DNA of 64,000 nucleotides from Marinibium conchae (GTDB taxonomy: Bacteria; Pseudomonadota; Gammaproteobacteria; Enterobacterales; Alteromonadaceae): assembly GCF_015595035.1 (NCBI RefSeq), contig NZ_JADNRN010000002.1, positions 326,647-390,646 on the forward strand, written 5' to 3'. Below, piece by piece: positions 54,131 to 62,674 of the stretch (position 1 is the stretch's first letter; every line of letters starts with the position of its first letter). Made by a program: the position numbers and the translations under genes. A model generated the notes under the pieces. The model ran no database searches, was not told the DNA's origin, and saw nothing but the letters and a program-made list of their open reading frames with translations.

Positions 54131-55096
54131 ATGCCAGAGATCACCGCTAACAGTAAGATGAAAGTTGCACTCGCTCAAATAGCCCCAGTTTGGCTAAACC
54201 GCGAAGCAAGCTTGCAGAAAATTATCGACGCAAGCATTGATGCCGCCGATCAAGGGGCCGAACTCGTTACCTTCGGAGAGTGTCTATTGCCAGGTTATCC
54301 ATTCTGGTTGGAGCTTACAAATGGTGCACAGTTTAATTCGCAAAAACAGAAAGAGATCCATGCACATTATCTTAGCCAAGCGGTAAATATTGAGCTAGGG
54401 CACTTAGATCCACTTTGTCGCATTGCCAAAGAGCGTAATATAGCCGTTGTGCTAGGTATTGCAGAGCGTGCGACAAACCGAGGAGGGCATAGCCTTTATG
54501 CTTCTTTGGTGTACATCAATCGTGAAGGCAAGATCGAGAATGTACATCGCAAACTTATGCCGACCTATGAGGAGCGCCTAACTTGGTCGCCGGGCGACGG
54601 TCACGGTCTTAAAACATTTCCATTGAATAATTTTACCCTGGGTGCGCTAAATTGTTGGGAGAATTGGATGCCTCTTCCTCGCGCTGCTCTGTATGCGCAA
54701 GGCGAAGATCTGCACGTAGCGATATGGCCGGGTGGCGAACATAATACTCACGATATTACGCGTTTTGTCGCTAAAGAAGGGCGAAGTTATGTACTTTCTG
54801 TTTCTGGCTTGATGCGTGTGGAAGACTTCCCCCAAGACACGCCTTATTATGAAGAAATAGTTGCTAATGCTCCAAAGGTTTTGGCCAGCGGTGCATCATG
54901 CATAGCTGCTCCTGACGGCTCTTGGGTAATAGAGCCTCAAATCGGAGAGGAGGGTGTTTATGTTGCCGAAATCGATCATCAAAGAGTATTACAAGAACGG
55001 CACAATTTTGACCCTGTAGGCCATTATTCTCGCCCCGATGTGACCCAGTTACACGTTAACAGAGAGCGTCAACAAACCGCGATTTTTAAGGATTAG
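54131..55096 (+). CDS. nitrilase (carbon-nitrogen hydrolase)
   Basis: A 321-aa nitrilase-superfamily enzyme with catalytic Glu50 (FGECLLPGYPFW), Lys141 (HRKLMPTYEERL) and Cys175 (NCWENWMPL). The CWEN context and length place it with true nitrilases that convert a nitrile to acid and ammonia, rather than amidases. Cytoplasmic. It follows the ATP-grasp gene in the same direction. Ammonia release would suit the nitrogen-scavenging theme of the region (inference). Confidence 0.9.
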   Translation: MPEITANSKMKVALAQIAPVWLNREASLQKIIDASIDAADQGAELVTFGECLLPGYPFWLELTNGAQFNSQKQKEIHAHYLSQAVNIELGHLDPLCRIAKERNIAVVLGIAERATNRGGHSLYASLVYINREGKIENVHRKLMPTYEERLTWSPGDGHGLKTFPLNNFTLGALNCWENWMPLPRAALYAQGEDLHVAIWPGGEHNTHDITRFVAKEGRSYVLSVSGLMRVEDFPQDTPYYEEIVANAPKVLASGASCIAAPDGSWVIEPQIGEEGVYVAEIDHQRVLQERHNFDPVGHYSRPDVTQLHVNRERQQTAIFKD

Positions 55097-55160
55097 GGTG
55101 TGATTGCCTAGCTATTATAGGTTTATATCATACTTCTCCAACAAAGCTTGCGTGGCTGCT

Positions 55161-56153
55161 TTAACATACCGTTTGATTGCGGCCATTCGATTTTGCTAAA
55201 TACAGCTTTTCGTCTGAAAGTTTCATCCATTTTTTCCAATCGTTGCCTTTAGCAATTTGTGTGACACCTATGCTTATCGTTACTGGGTGATCTTGTATAA
55301 ACTCGGTTTCTTCAACTACCGCACGAATAGCCTCGGCGGTGAGATAACCCTCTTCTTCACTGGTGTCTTTCATCAGCAATAAAAACTCTTCGCCACCGAT
55401 TCTAAATAGCATGTCTTTGCCTGAGAGGTAGTTTCTAAGCAAGGCAGATAGCTTAACTAATACTTTGTCTCCAATGTCGTGTCCATAATGATCATTAATT
55501 TTCTTGAAATGATCTATGTCCAGAATACACAAGGTGGAAAGACTCTTATCTTCATTGAACTCGCTTATCGCTTGATTGAGCGACGTCGATAAGTAGCCAC
55601 GATTAAAAGCTTCGGTCAGCGGATCGGTTATTGACTGTGTGCGCAACTGCTCTTGCTGGGAAAAGATTTCACGCACAGCGATCATGATAAAAAAGCTAGT
55701 CCCTAATAAGACCGCGGAAAATCGCATGTAAAGGTCGGGTGGAATAGAAGTGTTAGCCGCCCAAATAGCGGCGACAAGATAAATGAAGTTAAACCATTTT
55801 GCATAATGAAAGGGAAGAATAAAGTAAATTGCAAAGACACCAAGAAAGCACCAGTAGGTGCCGATGACACCTAGGTTCAAAATTGAGTCTGTAATACCGA
55901 TGGTGATTGCAGGCATTAGCCCAATCAGATTTAATGCAAGGATGTAGCGACCTTTGTAGCAATAGAATGCGTTCACCAAACACAGCAAGGCGACCAGCCC
56001 AGTAAGACTACCCGCGACTTCTCTACCATGGACAAAATTGTTGATGCAAAAAGGTATAAGGATAGTCGCGCCAACCAGGGATAAGCCTAATGCAGACTTA
56101 ACGAGAAAATCTGTTTGGGTAGTTTGTGCATTATATTTCCAAAGCTTTAGCAC
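55161..56153 (-). CDS. membrane diguanylate cyclase (GGDEF)
   Basis: A 330-aa protein: about six membrane helices (residues 20-165) without a recognisable sensor, then a GGDEF domain with the active site GGEEF at 253-257 and DIDHFKKINDHYGHDIGD upstream. The expected RxxD inhibitory site five residues before is absent (SGKD). It makes c-di-GMP. It is downstream of a single-domain response regulator (6-bp gap), so the two are co-transcribed. Confidence 0.92.
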   Translation of the reverse strand: MLKLWKYNAQTTQTDFLVKSALGLSLVGATILIPFCINNFVHGREVAGSLTGLVALLCLVNAFYCYKGRYILALNLIGLMPAITIGITDSILNLGVIGTYWCFLGVFAIYFILPFHYAKWFNFIYLVAAIWAANTSIPPDLYMRFSAVLLGTSFFIMIAVREIFSQQEQLRTQSITDPLTEAFNRGYLSTSLNQAISEFNEDKSLSTLCILDIDHFKKINDHYGHDIGDKVLVKLSALLRNYLSGKDMLFRIGGEEFLLLMKDTSEEEGYLTAEAIRAVVEETEFIQDHPVTISIGVTQIAKGNDWKKWMKLSDEKLYLAKSNGRNQTVC

Positions 56154-56159
56154 AGTGTT

Positions 56160-56585
56160 CTATTCCCCAACTTTGGGCTGCTCTACATTAACTTTCCGCA
56201 GTAGTTTGATGATGCGATAGTCTAACTCTTTGGGCTGAAAAGGTTTACTGAGATAATCATTTACGCCAGCCTTAACAGCTTCTAATACTTGCGCCTTCTC
56301 TGTGGCTGCAGTTAATAAAAGAAACGGTATGTCACGATGTAACTCTGATTCCTTCACTAGCTTGAGTAGTTGAATACCTGTCATTTTTGGCATGTCCCAA
56401 TCGCAAATAATAAGGTGGTAGTGCTTTTTATTTAGCATTTTCCAAGCCATTTCGCCATTGCTTGCGGTATTGATTTTTTCAGCCCCCAAGGCTCGCACAC
56501 AAGATACAATGAGACTTATCATTGATTCCATGTCATCAATAATTAAAATATCTATTTTCTTTAAAAGTGCGATTGGGTCTTTCAA
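56160..56585 (-). CDS. single-domain response regulator (CheY-like)
   Basis: A 141-aa receiver. Acidic pocket IIDDMESM, phospho-acceptor in LIICDWDMPKMTG, Thr in LLLTAATE, and Lys in YLSKPFQP. No output domain. Six bases upstream of the diguanylate cyclase; its partner kinase is not nearby. Confidence 0.92.
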   Translation of the reverse strand: MKDPIALLKKIDILIIDDMESMISLIVSCVRALGAEKINTASNGEMAWKMLNKKHYHLIICDWDMPKMTGIQLLKLVKESELHRDIPFLLLTAATEKAQVLEAVKAGVNDYLSKPFQPKELDYRIIKLLRKVNVEQPKVGE

Positions 56586-56787
56586 TTGGATTCGTTTTTT
56601 GCTTTGTTATATCTAAAGTATAGCGGCATAAATGAGAAACTATTTAATAAATAGCGTATTTAATTATGTAAAATGCGCCTATGCCTAGCGTATTCAGACC
56701 AGTACCCATAATCTGGCTATTAGCATAGGCGCCTGCGACAAAGTTCGTGAATAGCCTTTCGACTTGTTAGGAACTTGTCGCAAAACC

Positions 56788-58176
56788 TTACTTCTTTTGC
56801 GTTCTCAAGTTGTGTCTCTGCTGCTTGGGCCTGTTGTTACTGCTTTTAGAGACTCTACGCTGCTGAGAGCTTTGTATTTTTCTCGAGTCAGAGCGTTTAA
56901 TTTTTGTTTTAGTGATCGACCGGCTCTTTTCTATCTTGGTTTTTTGTATTTTAGTTTTCTCTATTATCTTTACATTGACCTTGTCTTGCGACTTAAAATT
57001 TCGCTGTTTGTTGTTTTGCTTAAACGGTGTTGTCTGATATTTCTTGTCGCTGTGCGACTTTTCAATGCGCTTTTTACTGATGGTGCGAGAGTGTTTGTTC
57101 TTATCGCCCATGTAACGTTTGTCGCTCGACTTTATTTTTCCGAAGTCGCTGTGTTTGTTTGTTACCCACTTATTTCTACTAACGTTGTTATGTAGTCTTT
57201 TACTACCCGCATATTTCTTTCGCTCTACATGGCGAGTATGCCTCGCTGTTGGCTGCCAGCGTTGATACTCTTTGTGATACACACGCTTATGTCGAGGGTT
57301 GTTGTATCGGTAGTGACGTGCGTTTCTATATGACCAATCACGATTAATCGAAACGTAGCGGTTGCTCCAGTGAATGCCACCAAACAGCAAGCGAGTTCCA
57401 ATGTAGGCGCCCGGACTAAAATAGATGTGGCGATGGCGATAGTGACGCGCATAATAGGGGCGAGACCATCTGTATGAATAACTTACGTGCCAAGTTGGGC
57501 CATATATCGAGCTAATATCGTAGTAGGGAACGTAAACTACGTTATGTCTGCGAGGTTGAATAACAATAACTTGTTGTTGCTGTTCTTGTTCAACAACAAC
57601 CTCAATTTGGTCGTCGTCTTGCAGGTTGCCTTCCTTGTATGCCAGCTCGCGTAGATGTTGAACTCGCTGCAGCACGAGCTCTTGGTTTTCTTCAAAAGCC
57701 TCACCCAAGTCATTCAACCAACCCAAATCATCACTCATATTGTTAAGAATGTCGGGAAAAGCAGTTAACGCAACAACAGAAGCGTCCCAACCATAATCGA
57801 GCGCGTCATCTTGAATCGATTCGATCGTATTTTGGTCTAGGCCATTTTTTTCGTAATCATCGATATCAAATTTTGGATGTTGCTGAATGAAACGTGCAGC
57901 TTCGATCACTTCCAGCGGATAGGTAGAAGCAATTAATATATGCGTAAGAAGCGAATCAGGATACAAGGCAATAGGTGCCAAAGCTGCATCAAGTTGTTCA
58001 AATTCTTGCTGAGTTTCTTGAAAACCGTAAATTTTGTTCTGGGGAAGCGTTGCAGCCTGAGCGAAATGCATACCTACGGTTAACGAAAGCGTTAACAATG
58101 CAGTGTAACCAAGGGTTTTGATCACTGCACCAGAGTTTCTGGTTTTAGGTGTTAATATTGCTTTGTTAGTTTTCAT
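56788..58176 (-). CDS. DUF3300 family exported protein
   Basis: A 462-aa protein. After a signal peptide (LLTLSLTVGMHFAQAATLP) comes the DUF3300 region (DAALAPIALYPDSLLTHILIASTYPLEVIEAARFI ... DDALDYGWDASVVALTAFPDIL). The C-terminal 200 residues are extremely basic, rich in Arg, His, Tyr, Lys and Ser, and of low complexity. Function unknown; the basic tail could bind DNA, polysaccharide or peptidoglycan in the envelope. Confidence 0.9.
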   Translation of the reverse strand: MKTNKAILTPKTRNSGAVIKTLGYTALLTLSLTVGMHFAQAATLPQNKIYGFQETQQEFEQLDAALAPIALYPDSLLTHILIASTYPLEVIEAARFIQQHPKFDIDDYEKNGLDQNTIESIQDDALDYGWDASVVALTAFPDILNNMSDDLGWLNDLGEAFEENQELVLQRVQHLRELAYKEGNLQDDDQIEVVVEQEQQQQVIVIQPRRHNVVYVPYYDISSIYGPTWHVSYSYRWSRPYYARHYRHRHIYFSPGAYIGTRLLFGGIHWSNRYVSINRDWSYRNARHYRYNNPRHKRVYHKEYQRWQPTARHTRHVERKKYAGSKRLHNNVSRNKWVTNKHSDFGKIKSSDKRYMGDKNKHSRTISKKRIEKSHSDKKYQTTPFKQNNKQRNFKSQDKVNVKIIEKTKIQKTKIEKSRSITKTKIKRSDSRKIQSSQQRRVSKSSNNRPKQQRHNLRTQKK

Positions 58177-58263
58177 AAATGTATCCTCCTGCTTGGATAC
58201 CCTTATTTATATAACAAGTAAACTTAACTGAAACTGAACACTTAGATCACACAGAATGACAAT

Positions 58264-58845
58264 TTAGAATTGGTAGTAAAACTCAATCATATGTAAATCT
58301 GCACCCGTAGTATCTGTGCCATAAGCTCTGCCGTCGGAATAATGCTGAAAGCGGTAACCTAGGCGCGTGCGACTAGTCAATTCGGTGGTGGCTCCGAAAG
58401 TAATAGCGAATTGTACGGGGCCACCAAAATCTTGTACTCCAAATTTATTGCGAGTAAAAGCGGCCAGGCCAAAGCCAGCATTAAACGTTACGCTTTCGCT
58501 GTTATTTCGAAGCATTAGCTCTGGGATTGCCGATAGGCTGATTGCATTTTCGTCAAATGTTTTGAGAATACCGGCGCTCAGCATTAAATTTGTGCCTAAT
58601 TGCCAAGAATCACCTTGGTATATGGTGCAGGGAAGCTTGAAATTTACAGCAGTGTCAAGCGCATTGAATTTTTCAACCGCGTCGTCGCCTAAGAAGGTTT
58701 GTTCGGCAAAGCGAGCCCGAATGCTCATGCTGTGCAATTTCCAAGGCATCTCCTTTAGCTCTTTAATGCTGCAGGCTGAGGCACCTGCAGAGTAACATCC
58801 GATAATGAGTATTCCGCCAAAAAGAGACGCAGCTCGCATTCTCAT
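58264..58845 (-). CDS. PagL-like outer-membrane protein (lipid A 3-O-deacylase type)
   Basis: A 193-aa predicted small beta-barrel with signal peptide (cleavage near GASA-CS). The C-terminal strand sequence YRFQHYSDGRAYGTDTTGAD with terminal YYQF resembles PagL, whose catalytic His-x-Ser is visible as HYS. The catalytic Glu is not at the expected spacing, so activity is uncertain. If active it would trim acyl chains from lipid A. Monocistronic. Confidence 0.72.
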   Translation of the reverse strand: MRMRAASLFGGILIIGCYSAGASACSIKELKEMPWKLHSMSIRARFAEQTFLGDDAVEKFNALDTAVNFKLPCTIYQGDSWQLGTNLMLSAGILKTFDENAISLSAIPELMLRNNSESVTFNAGFGLAAFTRNKFGVQDFGGPVQFAITFGATTELTSRTRLGYRFQHYSDGRAYGTDTTGADLHMIEFYYQF

Positions 58846-58890
58846 GCTTTATTCCTTATTCTCCAATAAGAATGCCACTATGACTGCCAA

Positions 58891-59508
58891 TTATTTAAGC
58901 TTATCAGCATTGAATTTGTGACCTAACTTTTCTGTTTTTGTTTTTAGGTAGTTTTTGTTTGCATCAGTGACGCCATGGTCAATGGGCTTGCGACTCACTA
59001 CGTTAATACCCATGTCCACTAGCGCTTTTAGCTTCTTCGGGTTATTCGTCATTAATTCTACTTGTGAAACATCCAAGGTATCGAGCATGGTCTTACAAAT
59101 GCTGTAATCCCGTAAGTCAGCGTCAAAGCCCAGATGTTCGTTTGCTTCTACAGTATCGTAGCCTTCGTCTTGTAAACTATACGCTTTTATTTTGTTAAGC
59201 AAGCCTATGCCACGACCCTCTTGGCGAAGATATAACAATACGCCATGGCCGTGCTCTACGATGTTCTGCATAGCTTTTTCTAACTGGAAACCACAGTCGC
59301 ATTTGGTACTGAATAAGGCGTCGCCGGTTAAGCATTCTGAGTGGATACGAATAGGTACGATATCGCTTGATTGCCAATTACCGTAGGACAAGGCAATATG
59401 TTCTTGCTTAGTTTTTGTGTCAACAAAGCCATGTATTACAAAGGCACCAAAACGAGTTGGTAATTTCGCTTTGCTAACAAATTCGAAAGATTGATAAGGG
59501 TTACTCAT
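58891..59508 (-). CDS. ribA: GTP cyclohydrolase II
   Basis: A 205-aa enzyme for the first step of riboflavin synthesis. Zinc ligands lie in CLTGDALFSTKCDCGFQLE and the GTP-binding/catalytic stretch in LRQEGRGIGLLNKIKAYSLQDEG. Length matches E. coli RibA; no RibB fusion. Confidence 0.95.
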   Translation of the reverse strand: MSNPYQSFEFVSKAKLPTRFGAFVIHGFVDTKTKQEHIALSYGNWQSSDIVPIRIHSECLTGDALFSTKCDCGFQLEKAMQNIVEHGHGVLLYLRQEGRGIGLLNKIKAYSLQDEGYDTVEANEHLGFDADLRDYSICKTMLDTLDVSQVELMTNNPKKLKALVDMGINVVSRKPIDHGVTDANKNYLKTKTEKLGHKFNADKLK

Positions 59509-59581
59509 AAACTGCTTCAGTTGCCTTAAAGTAAGCGATAAGTGGGGATAATAAATCGTTTTGCAAGTGCAAAGCGCTTAA

Positions 59582-62539
59582 CTAACGCTCATTATACGAC
59601 ACAAATGCTGATAATGGGTCAGGTTTCGCGACACAAAAGCCTTGAGCAAAATCGACTCCCATCTTACCTAATTGAACCATGATGTCGTCAGACTCCACAA
59701 ATTCTGCAACTGTTTTGATACTCATTGCTTCGGCGACATCTTTAATCGACGTGACCATGGCCAGATCAATAGGATCATTGAGGATGTCGCGCACGAAGTT
59801 GCCGTCGATTTTTACAAAATCAACAGGTAGGTTTTTGAGATAAGCGTAGCTAGAAAAACCCGTACCAAAGTCGTCGAGAGCGAAGGTACAGCCGAGGCGT
59901 TTGAACTGCTTGATGAAATCTACCGCATCTTTCATTTTGATGATGGCCATCGTTTCGGTAATTTCAAAGCAAATCTTGTGAAAAGGAATGGCGTACTTCT
60001 CAAAGGCGCTAAGCAAGTAGAAACGAAATTCTTCGTCGGATAGCGAAGGCCCGGAAATATTTATATTGCACTTACCTAGTTTTGTAATGTTATCGCTGTG
60101 CTCACTTAACCAAGCAAAGCAATTCTCAATCACCCACTTATCAATTTTATTACTCAGATTGTATCGCTCTGCAGCAGGAATGAAGAATTCAGGCATAACA
60201 AGGTTGCCGTCAGTAGATTTCAACCTGACTAAAATTTCAAAATAGTCCAGCTCATCATTTTGATTTAAGGGGCGGTAATGCTGATAGTGTAACTCAAAGG
60301 AGTTGTCGTTTAAGGCTCTATTGACTTCACTTATCCAGTAGAGTTCACGTTCGTAGTTTGGGTTAGTACCCATGCTTCTGGAAAAAGTATGTACTTTATC
60401 TCGGCCGTTCTCTTTCGCCACAATACAGGCCGTATCAGCATAACTTAGGAGCTCTTCAGCGCTGACGGTATTGCTCTCATGTTTGGCAATACCAATACTA
60501 ACGCTTTGCTTGAAGAGATGCCGATCCCACTTAAACTTGAAGTTTCGCACCTGTGCAAGAATATTGAGAGTTGTTTGTTCTATTATCGCTTCGTCTTCAT
60601 ATTCGATGAGCAAGCCAAATTCATCAGCACTTAAGCGAGCGAAGGCATGATGATTTTTCACTACTTCATGAAGCTCATGGGCAAGCTCCTTGATGAACAC
60701 ATCTCCTGCAGTATGCCCGCATGTATCATTGATGATTTTAAATTGGTCGACATCGATATAAAACAAGGCAAAGGTTGTGTCGTTATGGTTGGTGGCCGAA
60801 ATTTTTTCGTCCAATAGTTGCAGAAAATAGCGCCTGTTATAAAGGCCTGTTAACTGGTCATGGCTATTCAAATACTGCATGTTAGCAAGGTCAATTTGTC
60901 TTTCAGTGATGTCAAATACACTACCAAAATGTTCGGCTACAGCCGCTATATTTGCTGGCTTGGGAAGGTTGCTAGCTTTTGCTGTTTGTGCCGATATCGA
61001 GAACCAAAATTCTCGCCCGTCTTGGCGTTTGCCTCGAACTTCTTTGCCTAATACCGCTTGATGCGACGACAGCTCACCTAACAGTAAGTCAGCTTCAATG
61101 CTATCAGCGAAGAAGTCGTGGAGCTTCGGGTTTTTATTCAGGCACTCTTGGCTACTTTCAAAGCCAAATAGTTGCGCGAATGCAGGATTTACCTCAAGTA
61201 TTCGACCATCGATAGTCGCAGAGTAGAGGCCTTCAGCTGAATTCTCAAAAATAGTAGAGAAACTACCTAAGTGTTGAATAACCTTATTTTGTTCGTCTTG
61301 CTGGCGAAAGATAACAGAGTGTTCGCGGCTAATGATTGCAACACCGACCAACATAATACCAAAGCAGGTGAATGCGAAGGGCAGTACGGCGGAGTAACTT
61401 AAATGACTCGCTCCCTGTGTGAAAGACAAAACTTCCAAAGCGGCGACAATACCGATAGCCACCCAGCCGCAAAAGTAAATAACGGTGCTGCGCAGGTCAA
61501 CCGACGAGCGATAAATCAAGGTCGCGAACAACTTACTGATTAGGAAAACAGCAACAATCCCGATAAGAGAAATGAGCTGCCAAAAATCGTTATAGAGAAA
61601 CATAGTCACGATGGGTACGATCAATAAAACATAATGCGCTCTTAACCATAAAGGCGACACTGGGGCAAAAATATCTCTGCCAATTTTTATTGCAGCAAAC
61701 AAGGTAATTGTTAAGCTTAGCGCGGTAATTTCTGCGGCAAACCCTGGTAGTTTGAAAAGCTTAGGAAGCATACCTTCTGCTGAAAGCAGAGTTGTCATAG
61801 AGGCAACGGCAAATATTGAAAACCAAAAACGTGCCGGTGCGTTTCTGAGCATGTAGGTAATTAAAAAATAGGTAGCTAAGAGTGACAGACCGCCGCTTAG
61901 CGCACCTAAAAGTATTAAGCGAACATTGCTTTGTTGATTGAACTCATCTGCGCGCCATAGTTCGATTGGCAGCATTGCTGGGCCGTCGTCATCTACTCTG
62001 AGGTATAGGCTAACAAGTTGGTCGGGTCGGGAAGTCATTGCCATTTTGAACCCATGCAAGTCGCTATTGTTAGATGCAGGATTCATATTGTTTCGTTGTA
62101 TAGATTGAATTATTCGACCTTGCTCATCCAACAAAAATCCATCAACGCGATCGATGAAGGTATTGCCTGCAATAAGCATAAAATTTTGATTAAAATTGGT
62201 GTTGTTTTTTATCTGTAAGCGCAACCACAGAACTTTGTCATCAGGAATAGGGTCAAGACTATAGCTTTCAGACCAATCGTTCAGTTGCACCACATCAGAT
62301 AACAAAAGGTCTTTGCTTGTATACTGCAGTTGAGCAATAGATTGTAGGCCCAATGATGGTGACACATCTGCTGTATCTACTATTCGAATGGGGTTGCTTA
62401 ACTCATCAACAGGGTCGACGAGTCTATTCTGCGCAAGGCTAGCAGTTGAGCCTATAAGGAGGCTAATAAGAAGCACCGATAAACAGGAGAGCATCGATAA
62501 CGGCATAAGTAGCAACTTCTGCGTAAAACGAATATTCAA
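59582..62539 (-). CDS. 7TMR-DISM sensor with PAS, GGDEF and EAL domains
   Basis: The frame extends to a TTG at 62671 (1029 aa), but the start near 62539 (TTG, TAGGGA upstream) or ATG 62506 gives a proper signal peptide ending TASLAQ, so I shorten it. Order: periplasmic DISM beta domain (residues about 40-200), seven membrane helices, a PAS domain (FENSAEGLYSATIDGRILEVNPAF), a GGDEF domain whose site is degenerate (LSADEF), and an EAL domain with EILVRL, LDDFGTGFSSY, KID and AEFVE residues. It is probably a c-di-GMP phosphodiesterase with a non-cyclase GGDEF domain. Confidence 0.92.
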   Translation of the reverse strand: MNIRFTQKLLLMPLSMLSCLSVLLISLLIGSTASLAQNRLVDPVDELSNPIRIVDTADVSPSLGLQSIAQLQYTSKDLLLSDVVQLNDWSESYSLDPIPDDKVLWLRLQIKNNTNFNQNFMLIAGNTFIDRVDGFLLDEQGRIIQSIQRNNMNPASNNSDLHGFKMAMTSRPDQLVSLYLRVDDDGPAMLPIELWRADEFNQQSNVRLILLGALSGGLSLLATYFLITYMLRNAPARFWFSIFAVASMTTLLSAEGMLPKLFKLPGFAAEITALSLTITLFAAIKIGRDIFAPVSPLWLRAHYVLLIVPIVTMFLYNDFWQLISLIGIVAVFLISKLFATLIYRSSVDLRSTVIYFCGWVAIGIVAALEVLSFTQGASHLSYSAVLPFAFTCFGIMLVGVAIISREHSVIFRQQDEQNKVIQHLGSFSTIFENSAEGLYSATIDGRILEVNPAFAQLFGFESSQECLNKNPKLHDFFADSIEADLLLGELSSHQAVLGKEVRGKRQDGREFWFSISAQTAKASNLPKPANIAAVAEHFGSVFDITERQIDLANMQYLNSHDQLTGLYNRRYFLQLLDEKISATNHNDTTFALFYIDVDQFKIINDTCGHTAGDVFIKELAHELHEVVKNHHAFARLSADEFGLLIEYEDEAIIEQTTLNILAQVRNFKFKWDRHLFKQSVSIGIAKHESNTVSAEELLSYADTACIVAKENGRDKVHTFSRSMGTNPNYERELYWISEVNRALNDNSFELHYQHYRPLNQNDELDYFEILVRLKSTDGNLVMPEFFIPAAERYNLSNKIDKWVIENCFAWLSEHSDNITKLGKCNINISGPSLSDEEFRFYLLSAFEKYAIPFHKICFEITETMAIIKMKDAVDFIKQFKRLGCTFALDDFGTGFSSYAYLKNLPVDFVKIDGNFVRDILNDPIDLAMVTSIKDVAEAMSIKTVAEFVESDDIMVQLGKMGVDFAQGFCVAKPDPLSAFVSYNER

Positions 62540-62674
62540 ACCCTGAGAGTCCCTACAGTTGAAAGAAGTAACAGTGTAGTCGTATTTCTGTGCTTCTGTG
62601 AAGTATTTATTCATTATATTTGCGAATAGTAACAATATAACTTGCTGATTCTTATAATGAAAGCGCTTCAATTT

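Noticed and set aside
56764-57195. 143-aa plus-strand frame opposite DUF3300
   Set aside because: It is the antisense of the low-complexity basic tail, which keeps the opposite frame open; no start signals or recognisable domains.
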